Below are positions 9,227 to 17,161 of a stretch of DNA of 32,747 nt, in pieces. A model generated the notes under the pieces. It saw nothing but the letters and a program-made list of their open reading frames with translations, was not told the DNA's origin and searched no databases. Position 1 is the stretch's first letter; the number at the start of each line of letters is the position of its first letter. This stretch comes from an uncultured Christensenellaceae bacterium (GTDB lineage: Bacteria > Bacillota > Clostridia > Christensenellales > Pumilibacteraceae): contig CAJUQF010000013.1 of NCBI GenBank assembly GCA_910588315.1, forward strand, positions 2,948 to 35,694, in the 5' to 3' direction. The position numbers and the translations under genes were made by a program.

Positions 9227-10087
9227 ATGAAAAAACTCGACTATTTGGCAAAATACACTTTCTCGACGGATTCGCCATACGATACGCATTGGTGGACAAA
9301 CAACATCACCGATTATCATTGTCATGCCGATTATTACGAGTTGTTTATCCCGCTGATCGACGGACTTACTCATTATTATAACGGAGTAAGTTCCGATATC
9401 GATCGGCAATGCGTGTACCTGATCCCGAAAAATCAATATCATCGCATAACGCAATCCGTGACCGCCGACAAACCCGCGCTGTTCAACCTGTCCGTTTTGC
9501 CCGACTTTTTCGATATGTATACCGAACTGTATTCGCAGCAGCTGACCGAACATATGACCGGCAAAACGCAAAAAGAATGTATCGTTCTGCCGTTGAGCTC
9601 CGCCGAGTACGATTATCTTATCGCGCTGTCGGACAAGCTCATGTTCTTGGTGGACGAAAACAAACGGCGCAAGATAATCTGTCTTATCCTGTCCGCCGTC
9701 GCCATGCAATACGACCTTAAATACAAAAACATCCGCGAAACTTCCGGCGCGGAAAGCTACGCCGCCGATCTTCAATCGCGTATAGACAATCTCGAATATC
9801 TCGAAACAAGCATAGCGGAAATATACAAGAAATATCCGATATCGCACGTAGTTCTCATCGACGCTTTTAAAAAACTGACCGGTCAAACGATAGTCAAATA
9901 CATGGTCGCACGCAAAATGAGCTATGCCTGCTCGCTGCTGCAAAACACCGATTTCAATATTTTGACCATCGCGCAGGAAGTGGGCTACGACGTGCCATCT
10001 CACTTCATAGATAACTTCAAAGATTTTACCGGACTTACCCCAAGCCGCTATCGCAGACAGTACACGCAAAAGAATAAATCGGACTGA
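9227..10087 (+). CDS. AraC-family transcriptional regulator
   Basis: 286 residues. The N-terminal part (about 15-110) has a cupin-like sugar-sensing pattern (YHCHADYYEL...LIPKNQYH). The C-terminal part (about 203-281) is the double helix-turn-helix of AraC/XylS, with the diagnostic ILTIAQEVGYDVPSHFIDNFKDFTGLTPSRYR. It is divergent from the discoidin/GH13-like operon, with the two promoters in a 186-base intergenic region. This is the usual layout for a regulator activating an adjacent carbohydrate operon; the target assignment is inferred from position. The start is supported by its ribosome-binding site and promoter. Confidence 0.9.
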   Translation: MKKLDYLAKYTFSTDSPYDTHWWTNNITDYHCHADYYELFIPLIDGLTHYYNGVSSDIDRQCVYLIPKNQYHRITQSVTADKPALFNLSVLPDFFDMYTELYSQQLTEHMTGKTQKECIVLPLSSAEYDYLIALSDKLMFLVDENKRRKIICLILSAVAMQYDLKYKNIRETSGAESYAADLQSRIDNLEYLETSIAEIYKKYPISHVVLIDAFKKLTGQTIVKYMVARKMSYACSLLQNTDFNILTIAQEVGYDVPSHFIDNFKDFTGLTPSRYRRQYTQKNKSD

Positions 10088-10172
10088 CTGCCGAAACACA
10101 TTTCCAATAATCTTAATGCAGTCTTTAATATATCGTTAATACCGATTCGGAAATCATGATAAGGAAAATAAA

Positions 10173-10994
10173 ATGCCCGAACTTCCCGAAGTAGAAACGG
10201 TGCGGCGCACACTTTTGCCGCACCTGTCGAACAAAAGAATAATCGATACGACGGTAAACAACGCGCAGGTTATTTCCACTTTGGATATACTAAATTTTAC
10301 GGATGCCGTAAGATCGCAAACCGTCGCCGACTTTATTAGGCGCGGCAAATATTTACAGCTTGTTTTTGCGAGCGGCGATACGCTGACCTTGCATCTGCGT
10401 ATGACGGGATGTCTGACCGTCGAGCCGCACGACACGCCTTGTGCAAAGCACACGCACGTCGTATTCGTTCTCGACGACGGATTTGACCTGCGCTATCGAG
10501 ATACGCGCCGATTCGGAAGATTTTGGTTCACGCGCAAAACCGAGCCTAACCCGAGCGGGATAAACGAACTCGGCATCGAACCTTTCGACGTCGCACTCAA
10601 TACTCGGCGGCTGAAAGAGCGCTGTGAAAAAAGCAAGCGTTCCGTAAAACAGATACTCTTGGACCAAAGCGCGATAGCCGGGATCGGCAATATCTATTCG
10701 GACGAAATATGCTTTTCGGCGCATATTCTTCCGGAGCGCGCGGCATATTCGCTTTCCGACTCGGAAATAAAAGCGCTCGCCGAAACCATCGCCGAACGCC
10801 TTAAATATTTTATAGAAAAAAACGAAATTTCCTTTGAAGATTACGTCGACGGCAAAGGCGAAGAATATCGTAACGCCCCCTTTCTTCAAGTCTACGGCAA
10901 AGCTGGCAAACCTTGCCCCGCATGCGGCACATCTCTGAGCCACACCGTCATAAACGGCAGGAGCAGTTGTTTCTGTGCGCACTGCCAAAAATGA
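10173..10994 (+). CDS. mutM: Formamidopyrimidine-DNA glycosylase (Fpg/MutM)
   Basis: 273 residues, full family length. It removes oxidised purines such as 8-oxoguanine by base excision and nicks the abasic site. The N-terminus MPELPEVETVRR provides the catalytic Pro2 and Glu3. RRGKYL gives the conserved Lys59. QSAIAGIGNIYSDEICF is the family's helix-two-turn-helix signature. The C-terminal zinc finger has Cys248, Cys251, Cys268 and Cys271, with the conserved Arg263 in NGRSS. A ribosome-binding site (AAGGAAA) precedes the ATG. It is 85 bases downstream of the AraC gene and converges on the small membrane-protein gene. No oddities were seen. Confidence 0.96.
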   Translation: MPELPEVETVRRTLLPHLSNKRIIDTTVNNAQVISTLDILNFTDAVRSQTVADFIRRGKYLQLVFASGDTLTLHLRMTGCLTVEPHDTPCAKHTHVVFVLDDGFDLRYRDTRRFGRFWFTRKTEPNPSGINELGIEPFDVALNTRRLKERCEKSKRSVKQILLDQSAIAGIGNIYSDEICFSAHILPERAAYSLSDSEIKALAETIAERLKYFIEKNEISFEDYVDGKGEEYRNAPFLQVYGKAGKPCPACGTSLSHTVINGRSSCFCAHCQK

Positions 10995-11036
10995 TATACC
11001 GATATTTACGACTTTTAAACGATTCGATATTGATTC

Positions 11037-11297
11037 TTAAGCTTTGTCGTTCGCCTTTAATTTGATCTTGCCCATGTGTATAAGGATCACGATCGTGCCG
11101 AACAGCAGATTATATATTGCGGATATGTAACCGCCGACTATCATCAGCGTCGCGGCAAGTCCACGTTCCGCAACCGCGCCTTTCTTTTGCAGAGTAAGAA
11201 CGATATCGTTAAAGCGCAAACTCAATAACACCGTAAAAACCAATGCCGCCGCGGCTTTTTCTCGTTTTAACGTTTTTAATTCATTAAAGGCTTGCAT
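11037..11297 (-). CDS. Small two-helix membrane protein
   Basis: Taking ATG at 11297, the product is 86 residues with two hydrophobic segments (about 17-36 and 46-72) and basic ends, so it is an integral membrane protein of unknown family. An upstream ATG would add 32 residues, but that stretch is antisense to the structured RNA at 11327-11516. The 11297 start has a ribosome-binding site (AAAGGCGG) at good spacing. Its start codon overlaps the -35 box of the divergent plus-strand promoter at 11292, so the two transcription units probably interfere with or influence each other. Confidence 0.55.
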   Translation of the reverse strand: MQAFNELKTLKREKAAAALVFTVLLSLRFNDIVLTLQKKGAVAERGLAATLMIVGGYISAIYNLLFGTIVILIHMGKIKLKANDKA

Positions 11298-11320
11298 TTT
11301 CCGCCTTTCGGTGGTATAAT
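11292..11320 (+). promoter_or_regulatory. Sigma-A promoter of structured RNA
   Basis: TTGCAT (11292-11297), a 17-base spacer and a perfect TATAAT (11315-11320). The predicted start at about 11327 coincides with the first base pair of the closing stem of the RNA. Confidence 0.75.
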
Positions 11321-11326
11321 AATCTT

Positions 11327-11516
11327 GCGACAATACTGAAATTTTTTCCAAGATGCCCATTTTGGAATTTTTTTGTGTTGCGTTAGACCCCAATTTATCA
11401 TCGGTAGTCTATACGTTATCGCGGGGTCTTCCGAGTAAATGGGCAAGATTTCAGTAGTGTCGCAACTATGCGAGAGGTATATTCTACGTGCCGTCTCGCA
11501 AGGGACGGCATTTTTG
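11327..11516 (+). ncRNA. Rod-shaped structured RNA or attenuator leader (6S-like candidate)
   Basis: From a strong promoter, about 190 bases run to a rho-independent terminator with no coding potential. The 5' end (11327-11342) pairs with 11448-11463 over 16 positions with one A-G mismatch, closing a long rod. Inside it, GCCCATTT (11354-11361 region) pairs with AAATGGGC (11437-11444 region), and GACCCC pairs with GGGGTC around the apex. A rod with 5'/3' pairing, internal bulges and about 190 nt recalls 6S RNA, but I cannot confirm the class. Alternatively it is a cis-acting leader. The next gene starts only 33 bases after the terminator with no promoter between, and GCGAGA (11470-11475) can pair with TCTCGC (11494-11499), which excludes the terminator stem. 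The T-box signature UGGNACC is absent. Confidence 0.55.
11489..11516 (+). terminator. Rho-independent terminator or attenuator
   Basis: TGCCGTC (11489-11495), an 8-nt loop, GACGGCA (11504-11510), then T5. It lies between the promoter at 11292 and the lipoprotein gene at 11549, so that gene needs readthrough. Confidence 0.8.
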
Positions 11517-11548
11517 TTTGCCCGAATAATTTTAGAAGGTACGGGACT

Positions 11549-14323
11549 ATGAAAAAACGTTTTGTAATGACGATAATTTTCGCCGTTATCGCGACTGTAT
11601 TCGGCTCGATATCGCTTACCGCGTGCGCCAAACAAGAAGACCACACGCACACATACGGGGCATGGATGAGCGACGGCGCGCAAACGCACACACGCGAATG
11701 CGCTTGCGGCGACAGCCAAACGAAAGCGCACACGTATTCGGGAAGCGTATGTTCGCGGTGCGGTTACATAAATACAAGCAATATTCCAGAGTCGCCCGCA
11801 CCCGACGGCGACAAAAAAGATTACGACATGAACGGCGTAATTTTTGCCGACGCCACATACAGTTACGACGGCAAAGAACACGTACTCGAAATAACGGGCG
11901 CGCTTCCCGACGGCGTGACGGTGAGTTATACCCCGAACGCGCTGTATAAAGAAGGCGAACTTGTAGTTACGGCAACGTTCTCGGGCGATACCGAAAACTA
12001 CAACCCCATAGAACCTATGACCGCGACGCTCAAGGTCGTAAAAGACGGCAAATATCACGACGTACTGTTTATGACGACCGACGACGCGGGCGTGCTTCGC
12101 GTAGTCAAGCACGGCGAAGCGGTTGCGAATATTCCGACCGTACCGACAAAAGACGGATATAACGGAACGTGGAATGTCGCTCTTACGCAGATAACGAACG
12201 ACACCGTAGTCACGCCGCAGTATACGCCAATACGATACAGTATCACTTACGAATGCGGTATCGGTCAAAACGAGCCGTCCAACCCGTTCTACTACACGGT
12301 GGAAACGCCGACGATCGCTCTTAACGCCGCGACCGCCGCGAATGCGACTTTCGACGGTTGGTACACTTCGCAAAACTTCGATGAAGCAACCAAAGTGCAA
12401 ACTATCCCGACGGGTTCGAAAGGCAATATTACGCTGTACGCGAAATTTATCGCGAACAACACTCGCACCGTAACATATCTGCATGCAGGTATCAAGGTGA
12501 GAAAGGACGAGATCGAACCCGATGTACAGTATACGATCTACGATTATTCGCCGTCGAGCGGCTACACGACTGCGCGTTGGATCGACGAAAACGGCAACAC
12601 TTACCTACCCGACGACACACTCGATTTTAGCGAGCAAAACGATATAACATTAAAATGCGAATTGGTTTATGACGGCACCGACTTCGAATACACCGTTACG
12701 AATTCCGAAGCGACGATAACCGGCTATAATAACAACGATATCGTTTCGCTTATCATTCCGGATTACATAATGAGCGGCGGCAATCGTTATTCGGTAACTA
12801 CTATCGGCAACGGAGCGTTCGAAGATTGTAAAGATATTGCAAGCATGATTATCCCCGTGAGCGTTACGTTAATAAACGGTTCGCCTTTTAACATCCCTGT
12901 CGAACGAGAAAAAGTATATTATTATGCCGGCGATATCGCCGAATGGTGTTCCATGGAAGGTCTGAAAGGGTTATGGGGAAGCATAGAGTTTGATAAAACA
13001 TTTTTATATATAAACGGAGCAAGGATAAAGGGAGAATTGGTCATTCCGGACGGCGTAACAAGCGTATGCGACTATGCTTTTTATGGTTGTATGGGGCTTA
13101 CGAGCGTTACTATTCCCGATAGCGTGACGAACATAGGAGAGTACGCATTTGGACTGTGCCTAAGACTTACGAGTGTTACTCTCGGAAATAATGTTGAAAA
13201 TTTAGATAATTACGCATTTGCGTTGTGCTTAAATCTAATAAGTATAACTATCCCGAGATCTGTAAAGTATATTGCCGAAAACACCTTCTACTCCTGCGAA
13301 AAATTGATAGAAGTTTATAATCTTTCAAATATTATCATAGCGGTAGGCAGTGAAGAAATCGGCAATTTAGGATATTATGCAAAAAATGTTTACACTGCCG
13401 TAAGCGGATCGAGCAAACTCCACAATGCGGACGGTTATATTTTCTATGAGGATGGAGACGAAATTTATTTAATGGGCTATCGCGGCGCAGATACGGAACT
13501 CGTATTGCCGCAAAATTATAACGGTAAAAAATATCTTATATATGAATTTGCATTCGCTTTTTCGTATATCACAAGAGCTACCATTCCCGACGTGGTGACA
13601 AGCATCGGTCGTTATGTATTCTATTTCTGTGCAGGGCTTGTAAACGTAACTCTCGGCAACGGCATCGAACATATCGGCACAAATATGTTTTACGGTTGCA
13701 TAAATCTAACTAACATAAGCATTTCCGACAGTATATCAGATATCGCTCAAGATGCATTTAGGGGGTGCGATAACTTACACTACAATGTCTATAATAATGC
13801 AAAATATCTCGGAAATAAGAATAACCCGTATCTTGTGTTAATGGAAATTACAAATAAATCCGTTACTTCGTGCACAATACATAATGAAACAAAACTGATA
13901 TTTCATTTGGCATTAAGCTATTGTACGCAGCTTACGGATATAACTATCCCCGATAATATAGCTAATATGGGTTATGCGGTGTTCGCCGGTTGCACAAGCC
14001 TCGCAAGCGCAACTATCGGCAACGGGTTGGAACAGATAGCGGCATGGACGTTCTACGGTTGCACAAGCCTTACAAGCGTGACTATCCGGGACGGCGTAAC
14101 GAGTATCGAGAACTATGCGTTTAGCCGCGATTGCATAGAACGACTTACGAGTGTGTATTACAAAGGTACGCCGGAAAATTATTGGAATGAAACATGGTAT
14201 ATCTTTTTCAATAACGCGACGAAATATTATTACAGCGAAGTAAACCCGTATCTTACAAACCCCGACGACACATACAAATATTGGTATTACAACGGCAACG
14301 AGATAGCCGTTTGGACAAAATAA
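11549..14323 (+). CDS. BspA-type leucine-rich repeat lipoprotein
   Basis: 924 residues from ATG 11549 (AGAAGG nine bases upstream). An ATG at 11468 is inside the RNA region and is rejected because it would bury the signal peptide. Lipobox LTAC, Cys26. Domains in order: a His/Cys segment at about 30-73 (HTHTYGAW, CACGDSQTKAH, CSRCGY), an MBG/Ig-like domain at about 92-165, two InlB-like repeats at about 168-305 with FDGWY, then from about 370 to 890 some ten BspA/LRR_5 repeats of the form F.gC..L.s.tIp..v..Ig..aF. Such proteins are surface adhesins that bind host or neighbouring-cell ligands. The first third is GC-richer than the repeat region. A small lipoprotein gene follows 20 bases downstream. 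Confidence 0.85.
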   Translation: MKKRFVMTIIFAVIATVFGSISLTACAKQEDHTHTYGAWMSDGAQTHTRECACGDSQTKAHTYSGSVCSRCGYINTSNIPESPAPDGDKKDYDMNGVIFADATYSYDGKEHVLEITGALPDGVTVSYTPNALYKEGELVVTATFSGDTENYNPIEPMTATLKVVKDGKYHDVLFMTTDDAGVLRVVKHGEAVANIPTVPTKDGYNGTWNVALTQITNDTVVTPQYTPIRYSITYECGIGQNEPSNPFYYTVETPTIALNAATAANATFDGWYTSQNFDEATKVQTIPTGSKGNITLYAKFIANNTRTVTYLHAGIKVRKDEIEPDVQYTIYDYSPSSGYTTARWIDENGNTYLPDDTLDFSEQNDITLKCELVYDGTDFEYTVTNSEATITGYNNNDIVSLIIPDYIMSGGNRYSVTTIGNGAFEDCKDIASMIIPVSVTLINGSPFNIPVEREKVYYYAGDIAEWCSMEGLKGLWGSIEFDKTFLYINGARIKGELVIPDGVTSVCDYAFYGCMGLTSVTIPDSVTNIGEYAFGLCLRLTSVTLGNNVENLDNYAFALCLNLISITIPRSVKYIAENTFYSCEKLIEVYNLSNIIIAVGSEEIGNLGYYAKNVYTAVSGSSKLHNADGYIFYEDGDEIYLMGYRGADTELVLPQNYNGKKYLIYEFAFAFSYITRATIPDVVTSIGRYVFYFCAGLVNVTLGNGIEHIGTNMFYGCINLTNISISDSISDIAQDAFRGCDNLHYNVYNNAKYLGNKNNPYLVLMEITNKSVTSCTIHNETKLIFHLALSYCTQLTDITIPDNIANMGYAVFAGCTSLASATIGNGLEQIAAWTFYGCTSLTSVTIRDGVTSIENYAFSRDCIERLTSVYYKGTPENYWNETWYIFFNNATKYYYSEVNPYLTNPDDTYKYWYYNGNEIAVWTK

Positions 14324-14343
14324 TCTTTTACAGGAGAACTATT

Positions 14344-15120
14344 ATGAAACACAAACACATTGCTATCACTCTCGCAATTACCGCATTCGGTATCGGATTA
14401 AGCGGTTGCGCAAATACCAACCCGCCGCCGAAATCCGAGCCGCAAACTCGTTATAGCGTCACTCAAACGGAATGGGAAAATAATATCGACAGTCTATCCC
14501 CTTGGCGTAAAGACCAAGTAGTTAATGCAAAGAATACCCCGCAAAGTTATGCACTTACAAGCGCCGAATCGCCCGTTTTGCCGACAAGCTATAAAGCGGA
14601 AATATGTATAATCGAAGATGAAATTAAAACACCGTTCTTTGATATGCTTATAGACGGCACTTATATTGCCGGTATGCAGCGTATAGATACGGATGAAGGA
14701 GCGATGACGATAGATACGATAGAAAACGGCGTTTATTACAATTATAGCAATCAAGTATATGACTATGATCGGAATTGTTATACTTCCGGTCCTTGGAAAA
14801 GACGTCCGTCGGATAAAAAAACATATTTTGCCTGTGCGCAGTTCGGCGATTTAGTATACTATCTCAAAGATAAATATTCGTTATTTACATATTCCGAAAG
14901 CGAAAAAGCATATACATGTGCCAAATGTGACGGCGATACATCATCAAAAGATGACAATGTTTTGAAAAACATTAATATAAAATTCGAAAACGGCACATTG
15001 ACGCATTTATCCGTTGCCGAATGGCATTTCGAAAACAAGGTCTTTACATACGAAGCAAAAGATATCAATAAAACGACCGTGACATTACCGACGGATTTTA
15101 CGGAAATACCCGCGCCCTGA
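14344..15120 (+). CDS. Lipoprotein of unknown function
   Basis: 258 residues from ATG 14344, preceded by AGGAGA, with lipobox LSGC (Cys22). An earlier in-frame start at 14281 would overlap the upstream gene and place residues ahead of the signal peptide, so it is rejected. The mature part is soluble and mixed alpha/beta, with repeated Tyr/Asp-rich strands (NGVYYNYSNQVYDYD) and a final strand FTYEAKDINKTTVTLPTDF. The pattern of a text-like variable measured by long beta strands recalls LolA/LppX-like lipoproteins, but I do not recognise the family. It is cotranscribed with the LRR lipoprotein (20-base gap) and is AT-richer than the left arm. Confidence 0.75.
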   Translation: MKHKHIAITLAITAFGIGLSGCANTNPPPKSEPQTRYSVTQTEWENNIDSLSPWRKDQVVNAKNTPQSYALTSAESPVLPTSYKAEICIIEDEIKTPFFDMLIDGTYIAGMQRIDTDEGAMTIDTIENGVYYNYSNQVYDYDRNCYTSGPWKRRPSDKKTYFACAQFGDLVYYLKDKYSLFTYSESEKAYTCAKCDGDTSSKDDNVLKNINIKFENGTLTHLSVAEWHFENKVFTYEAKDINKTTVTLPTDFTEIPAP

Positions 15121-15155
15121 AATTTTCCAAAATACAGTATAGCACTCAATTCCGC

Positions 15156-15184
15156 TTGCTTTTCCGCATAAAATAGTGTAGAAT
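15156..15184 (+). promoter_or_regulatory. Sigma-A promoter of ssrA
   Basis: TTGCTT (15156-15161), a 17-base spacer and TAGAAT (15179-15184), about 28 bases upstream of the mature tmRNA 5' end. Confidence 0.65.
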
Positions 15185-15211
15185 AGGAAAACATTATATC
15201 CCTATTCTTTT
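15181..15211 (+). terminator. Hairpin before tmRNA (terminator or pre-tmRNA leader)
   Basis: GAATAGG (15181-15187) pairs with CCTATTC (15201-15207) and is followed by T4. It may terminate the upstream lipoprotein operon. It also overlaps the -10 box and the 5' leader of the tmRNA precursor, so its role is ambiguous. Confidence 0.4.
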
Positions 15212-15605
15212 GGGGCTGTACAGGCTTCGACGGGGCGGCGAAGCGAAGGAAAGCAAGTGATAGGGTTGCGGCTATCTGAAAACGCATAAAGGCTTTAATT
15301 GCCAACAAAAACGCAAATGCCAAAGTCATGAGCTTCGCGGGTCGTCCCGCCGCTCCGGCGATGGCACTCGCAGCCTAACTAACGGCTGTGAAGTCCGTAC
15401 CTGTTACCTGTCGGCAGAATATGGGCTTAATTAAATGACAGGCTCCGTCGCATAGGCGTGGATAACCTATGCGAGACACTGTTCCTTGCGAATATCGACC
15501 TTTGTTTGTCGCGGTCGATACTCGGACACCGAGCGATAAACTAAACTTGTAGAAGTCCCCGTATAACCGCGTCGGAAACCGGTTCAATTCCGGTCAGCTC
15601 CACCA
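15212..15605 (+). ncRNA. ssrA: tmRNA (ssrA)
   Basis: One-piece tmRNA, 394 nt. The 5' end GGGGCTGTACAGGCTTCGAC and the 3' end CAGCTCCACCA pair as the tRNA-like acceptor stem. GGTTCAATTCCGG is the T arm and CCA is encoded. It rescues stalled ribosomes and tags the nascent chain for proteolysis. The tag reading frame is 15301-15375 with stop TAA at 15376-15378. It starts ANKNANAK and ends APAMALAA, 25 residues in all, with the usual small-apolar LAA degradation end. A terminator follows. The AT-rich cassette at 15681 lies 75 bases downstream. Confidence 0.97.
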
Positions 15606-15615
15606 GCAACATTAT

Positions 15616-15658
15616 AAAAGCCTTGAACGTATATCGTGTTCGGGGCTTTATGCTTTTT
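15616..15658 (+). terminator. Terminator of ssrA
   Basis: AAAGCC with TTGAAC, loop, then GTTC and GGGCTTT form an imperfect hairpin followed by ATGCTTTTT. Confidence 0.7.
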
Positions 15659-15680
15659 AATAACAAAAAAAGACGGTACA

Positions 15681-15700
15681 CATAATGGCAATTCCCATAG
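15681..15700 (+). repeat. Left inverted repeat of cassette
   Basis: A 20-base arm matching the reverse complement of 17142-17161 with one mismatch. Further inside, 15721-15766 forms another hairpin (CCTTGC/GCAAGG core, AGCGC/GCGCT outer arms). Confidence 0.75.
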
Positions 15701-15771
15701 GGGAAATTTCCAAAAAATATAAGTATAGCGCACTATACCTTGCAAGCAAGGCAAGTAATGCGCTTATTTAT

Positions 15772-15800
15772 TTTACTTTGTAATTTTATTGTTGTATAAT
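15772..15800 (+). promoter_or_regulatory. Sigma-A promoter of the VOC gene
   Basis: TTTACT (15772-15777), a 17-base spacer and a perfect TATAAT (15795-15800), 35 bases before the start codon at 15836. Confidence 0.7.
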
Positions 15801-15835
15801 ATCTATGATATAAACAGTAATTCAGCGAGGTATAA

Positions 15836-16306
15836 ATGAAATTTGTTAGTACAATGCTTGTTGTGTCAAATATAGACAAAGCCGTTGATTTCTATAAAAA
15901 TGTACTTGGGTTAGAGATTGTTGCGGATTTTGGAGCAAATAAGACTTTAACGGGCGGTGTAGCGTTACAAACATTATCTTCGTACAAAGATTTTATAGAA
16001 AAGCGAGATATAAATTTCGGCGGAAATAATTTTGAACTATATTTCGAAGAAGATAATTTCGATGATTTTATCGACAGACTAAAAGAGTTGGATATCAATT
16101 ATATCCACAATGTCAAAGAACATTCTTGGGGGCAACGTGTAATTCGCTTTTATGACCTTGATGAGAATGTTATCGAAGTTGGAGAAAATATGATATCCGT
16201 GTGTAAACGTTTTATTGACGCAGGTATGACTGTTGAACAGGTTGCGAAACGTATGGACGTCCCCTTTGATTATGTTAAGCAGTGTATAGGAGATTATTTT
16301 GAATGA
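15836..16306 (+). CDS. VOC superfamily (glyoxalase/bleomycin-resistance-like) protein
   Basis: 156 residues. Residues 1-120 show the paired beta-alpha-beta-beta-beta pattern of the vicinal oxygen chelate fold: FVSTMLVVSNIDKAVDFYKNVLGLEIVADFG at the start, FELYFEEDNFDDFIDRLKE in the middle, and RVIRFYDLDENVIEVGE at the end with the usual metal-ligand Glu position. Residues 121-156 (MTVEQVAKRMDVPFDYVKQCI) look like a small helix-turn-helix or helical tail. VOC members are lyases, dioxygenases or antibiotic-binding proteins, and the substrate cannot be read from the sequence. Its stop overlaps the DUF3795 start by four bases. Strongly AT-rich codon use. Confidence 0.85.
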   Translation: MKFVSTMLVVSNIDKAVDFYKNVLGLEIVADFGANKTLTGGVALQTLSSYKDFIEKRDINFGGNNFELYFEEDNFDDFIDRLKELDINYIHNVKEHSWGQRVIRFYDLDENVIEVGENMISVCKRFIDAGMTVEQVAKRMDVPFDYVKQCIGDYFE

Positions 16307-16647
16307 AAAACAGAATCGGATATTGCGGTCTCGATTGCGATAAATGCGATGCTTATATCGCCACTGTTAACAACGACGACGCATTGAGAGCAAAAACTGC
16401 AAACCTCTGGGGCGAGCTTAACGGCGTGGAAATTTTACCCGAGATGATAAACTGTTATGGTTGTAAATCGCAAGGGGCTAAAACATACTTTTGCGAGAAT
16501 CTTTGCGCCGTCAGAAAATGTGCGTACCAAAAAGAATATGAAACTTGTGCCGAGTGCGCTAATGTCGGAAAATGTAAAACTGTGGGCGAAATTTTGGCAA
16601 ACAGTCCGGAAGCAACCGATAATCTTGCAAAAAGCAAGATTAAATAA
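16303..16647 (+). CDS. DUF3795 cysteine-rich protein
   Basis: 114 residues with the family pattern IGYCGLDCDKCDAYIATVNNDD, then INCYGCKS, FCENLCAVRKCA and CAECANVGKC. The many CxxC-type pairs suggest bound zinc or an iron-sulfur site. The function is unknown. It overlaps the VOC gene by ATGA, so the two are translationally coupled. DUF3795 and DUF3788 genes commonly occur near VOC or other small stress-type genes in Clostridia (general recollection). Confidence 0.85.
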   Translation: MKNRIGYCGLDCDKCDAYIATVNNDDALRAKTANLWGELNGVEILPEMINCYGCKSQGAKTYFCENLCAVRKCAYQKEYETCAECANVGKCKTVGEILANSPEATDNLAKSKIK

Positions 16648-16670
16648 CGATCTTCAGATGGAATTTGATT

Positions 16671-17078
16671 ATGGAAAACATAAAAAAAGAAGAACTCGAA
16701 AAATTAGTGGGTACTAATAAAGTCGGTATTTTTTATGATATTGTCAATGAAATAACCAAACTTTACGATATGGAACAAATATGGAATAACGGCGGTAAAA
16801 AATGGACTTATGAATATAAGTTTAGAAAAGGCGGAAAAACTTTATGTGCATTTTATTTTAAGGAAAATAAATTGGGTTTTATGATAATTTTCGGTAAAGA
16901 CGAAAGAAGCAAATTTGAAGAAATAAGAAGTGAGCTTTCATCGGAAGTATCGGAAACCTACGACTATGCGGAAACATTTCACGACGGGAAATGGGTTATG
17001 TTTGATATAACAAATAATTCAATAATAGAAGATTTGAAGAAGTTACTATTTATAAAAAGAAAGCCGAATATAAAGTAA
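16671..17078 (+). CDS. DUF3788-like protein
   Basis: 135 residues from ATG 16671; a TTG two codons earlier is less likely. The pattern IWNNGGKKWTYEYKFRKGGKTLCAFYFKENKLGFMIIFGKDER, then YDYAETFHDGKWVMFDI and a final lysine-rich helix, matches DUF3788-type small cytosolic proteins of unknown function. It is the third gene of the AT-rich cassette, 23 bases after the DUF3795 gene, followed by a strong terminator. No catalytic motif was recognised. Confidence 0.7.
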   Translation: MENIKKEELEKLVGTNKVGIFYDIVNEITKLYDMEQIWNNGGKKWTYEYKFRKGGKTLCAFYFKENKLGFMIIFGKDERSKFEEIRSELSSEVSETYDYAETFHDGKWVMFDITNNSIIEDLKKLLFIKRKPNIK

Positions 17079-17105
17079 TTCAAATTACAATTTATCAGGC
17101 ATTTA

Positions 17106-17136
17106 AAAAGAGCGAAGAATTTGTCTTCGCTCTTTT
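17106..17136 (+). terminator. Rho-independent terminator of cassette
   Basis: The 13-base arms AAAAGAGCGAAGA and TCTTCGCTCTTTT are separated by 5 bases. The right inverted repeat begins 6 bases later. Confidence 0.85.
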
Positions 17137-17141
17137 AATCT

Positions 17142-17161
17142 CTATGGGAATTGCCCTTATG
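17142..17161 (-). repeat. Right inverted repeat of cassette
   Basis: Reverse complement of 15681-15700 with one mismatch. Confidence 0.75.

Larger units (their letters stand above)
15681..17161. mobile_element. Inverted-repeat-bounded AT-rich cassette
   Basis: Bases 15681-15700 and the reverse complement of 17142-17161 agree at 19 of 20 positions (core GGCAATTCCCATAG exact). They enclose a complete transcription unit: promoter, three overlapping or adjacent genes and a terminator. The interior is clearly AT-rich (for example 17 G/C in the 60 bases 16861-16920, against 33 in 10441-10500). It sits directly behind tmRNA, a well-known integration site. No transposase or integrase is inside, so this would be a non-autonomous or relic element. 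Mobility is inference. Confidence 0.5.

Noticed and set aside
11346..11376. Terminator inside the structured RNA
   Set aside because: TTCCAA/TTGGAA followed by T7 is AT-rich, weak, and conflicts with the longer closing stem.
11327..11516. T-box riboswitch
   Set aside because: The terminator resembles T-box leaders, but the conserved AGGGUGGNACCGCG antiterminator is missing and the downstream gene is not an aminoacyl-tRNA synthetase or amino-acid gene.
15580..15700. Attachment-site duplication of the tmRNA 3' end
   Set aside because: Only the 7-base CAATTCC is shared between the tmRNA T loop and the left inverted repeat. No longer direct repeat was found downstream.
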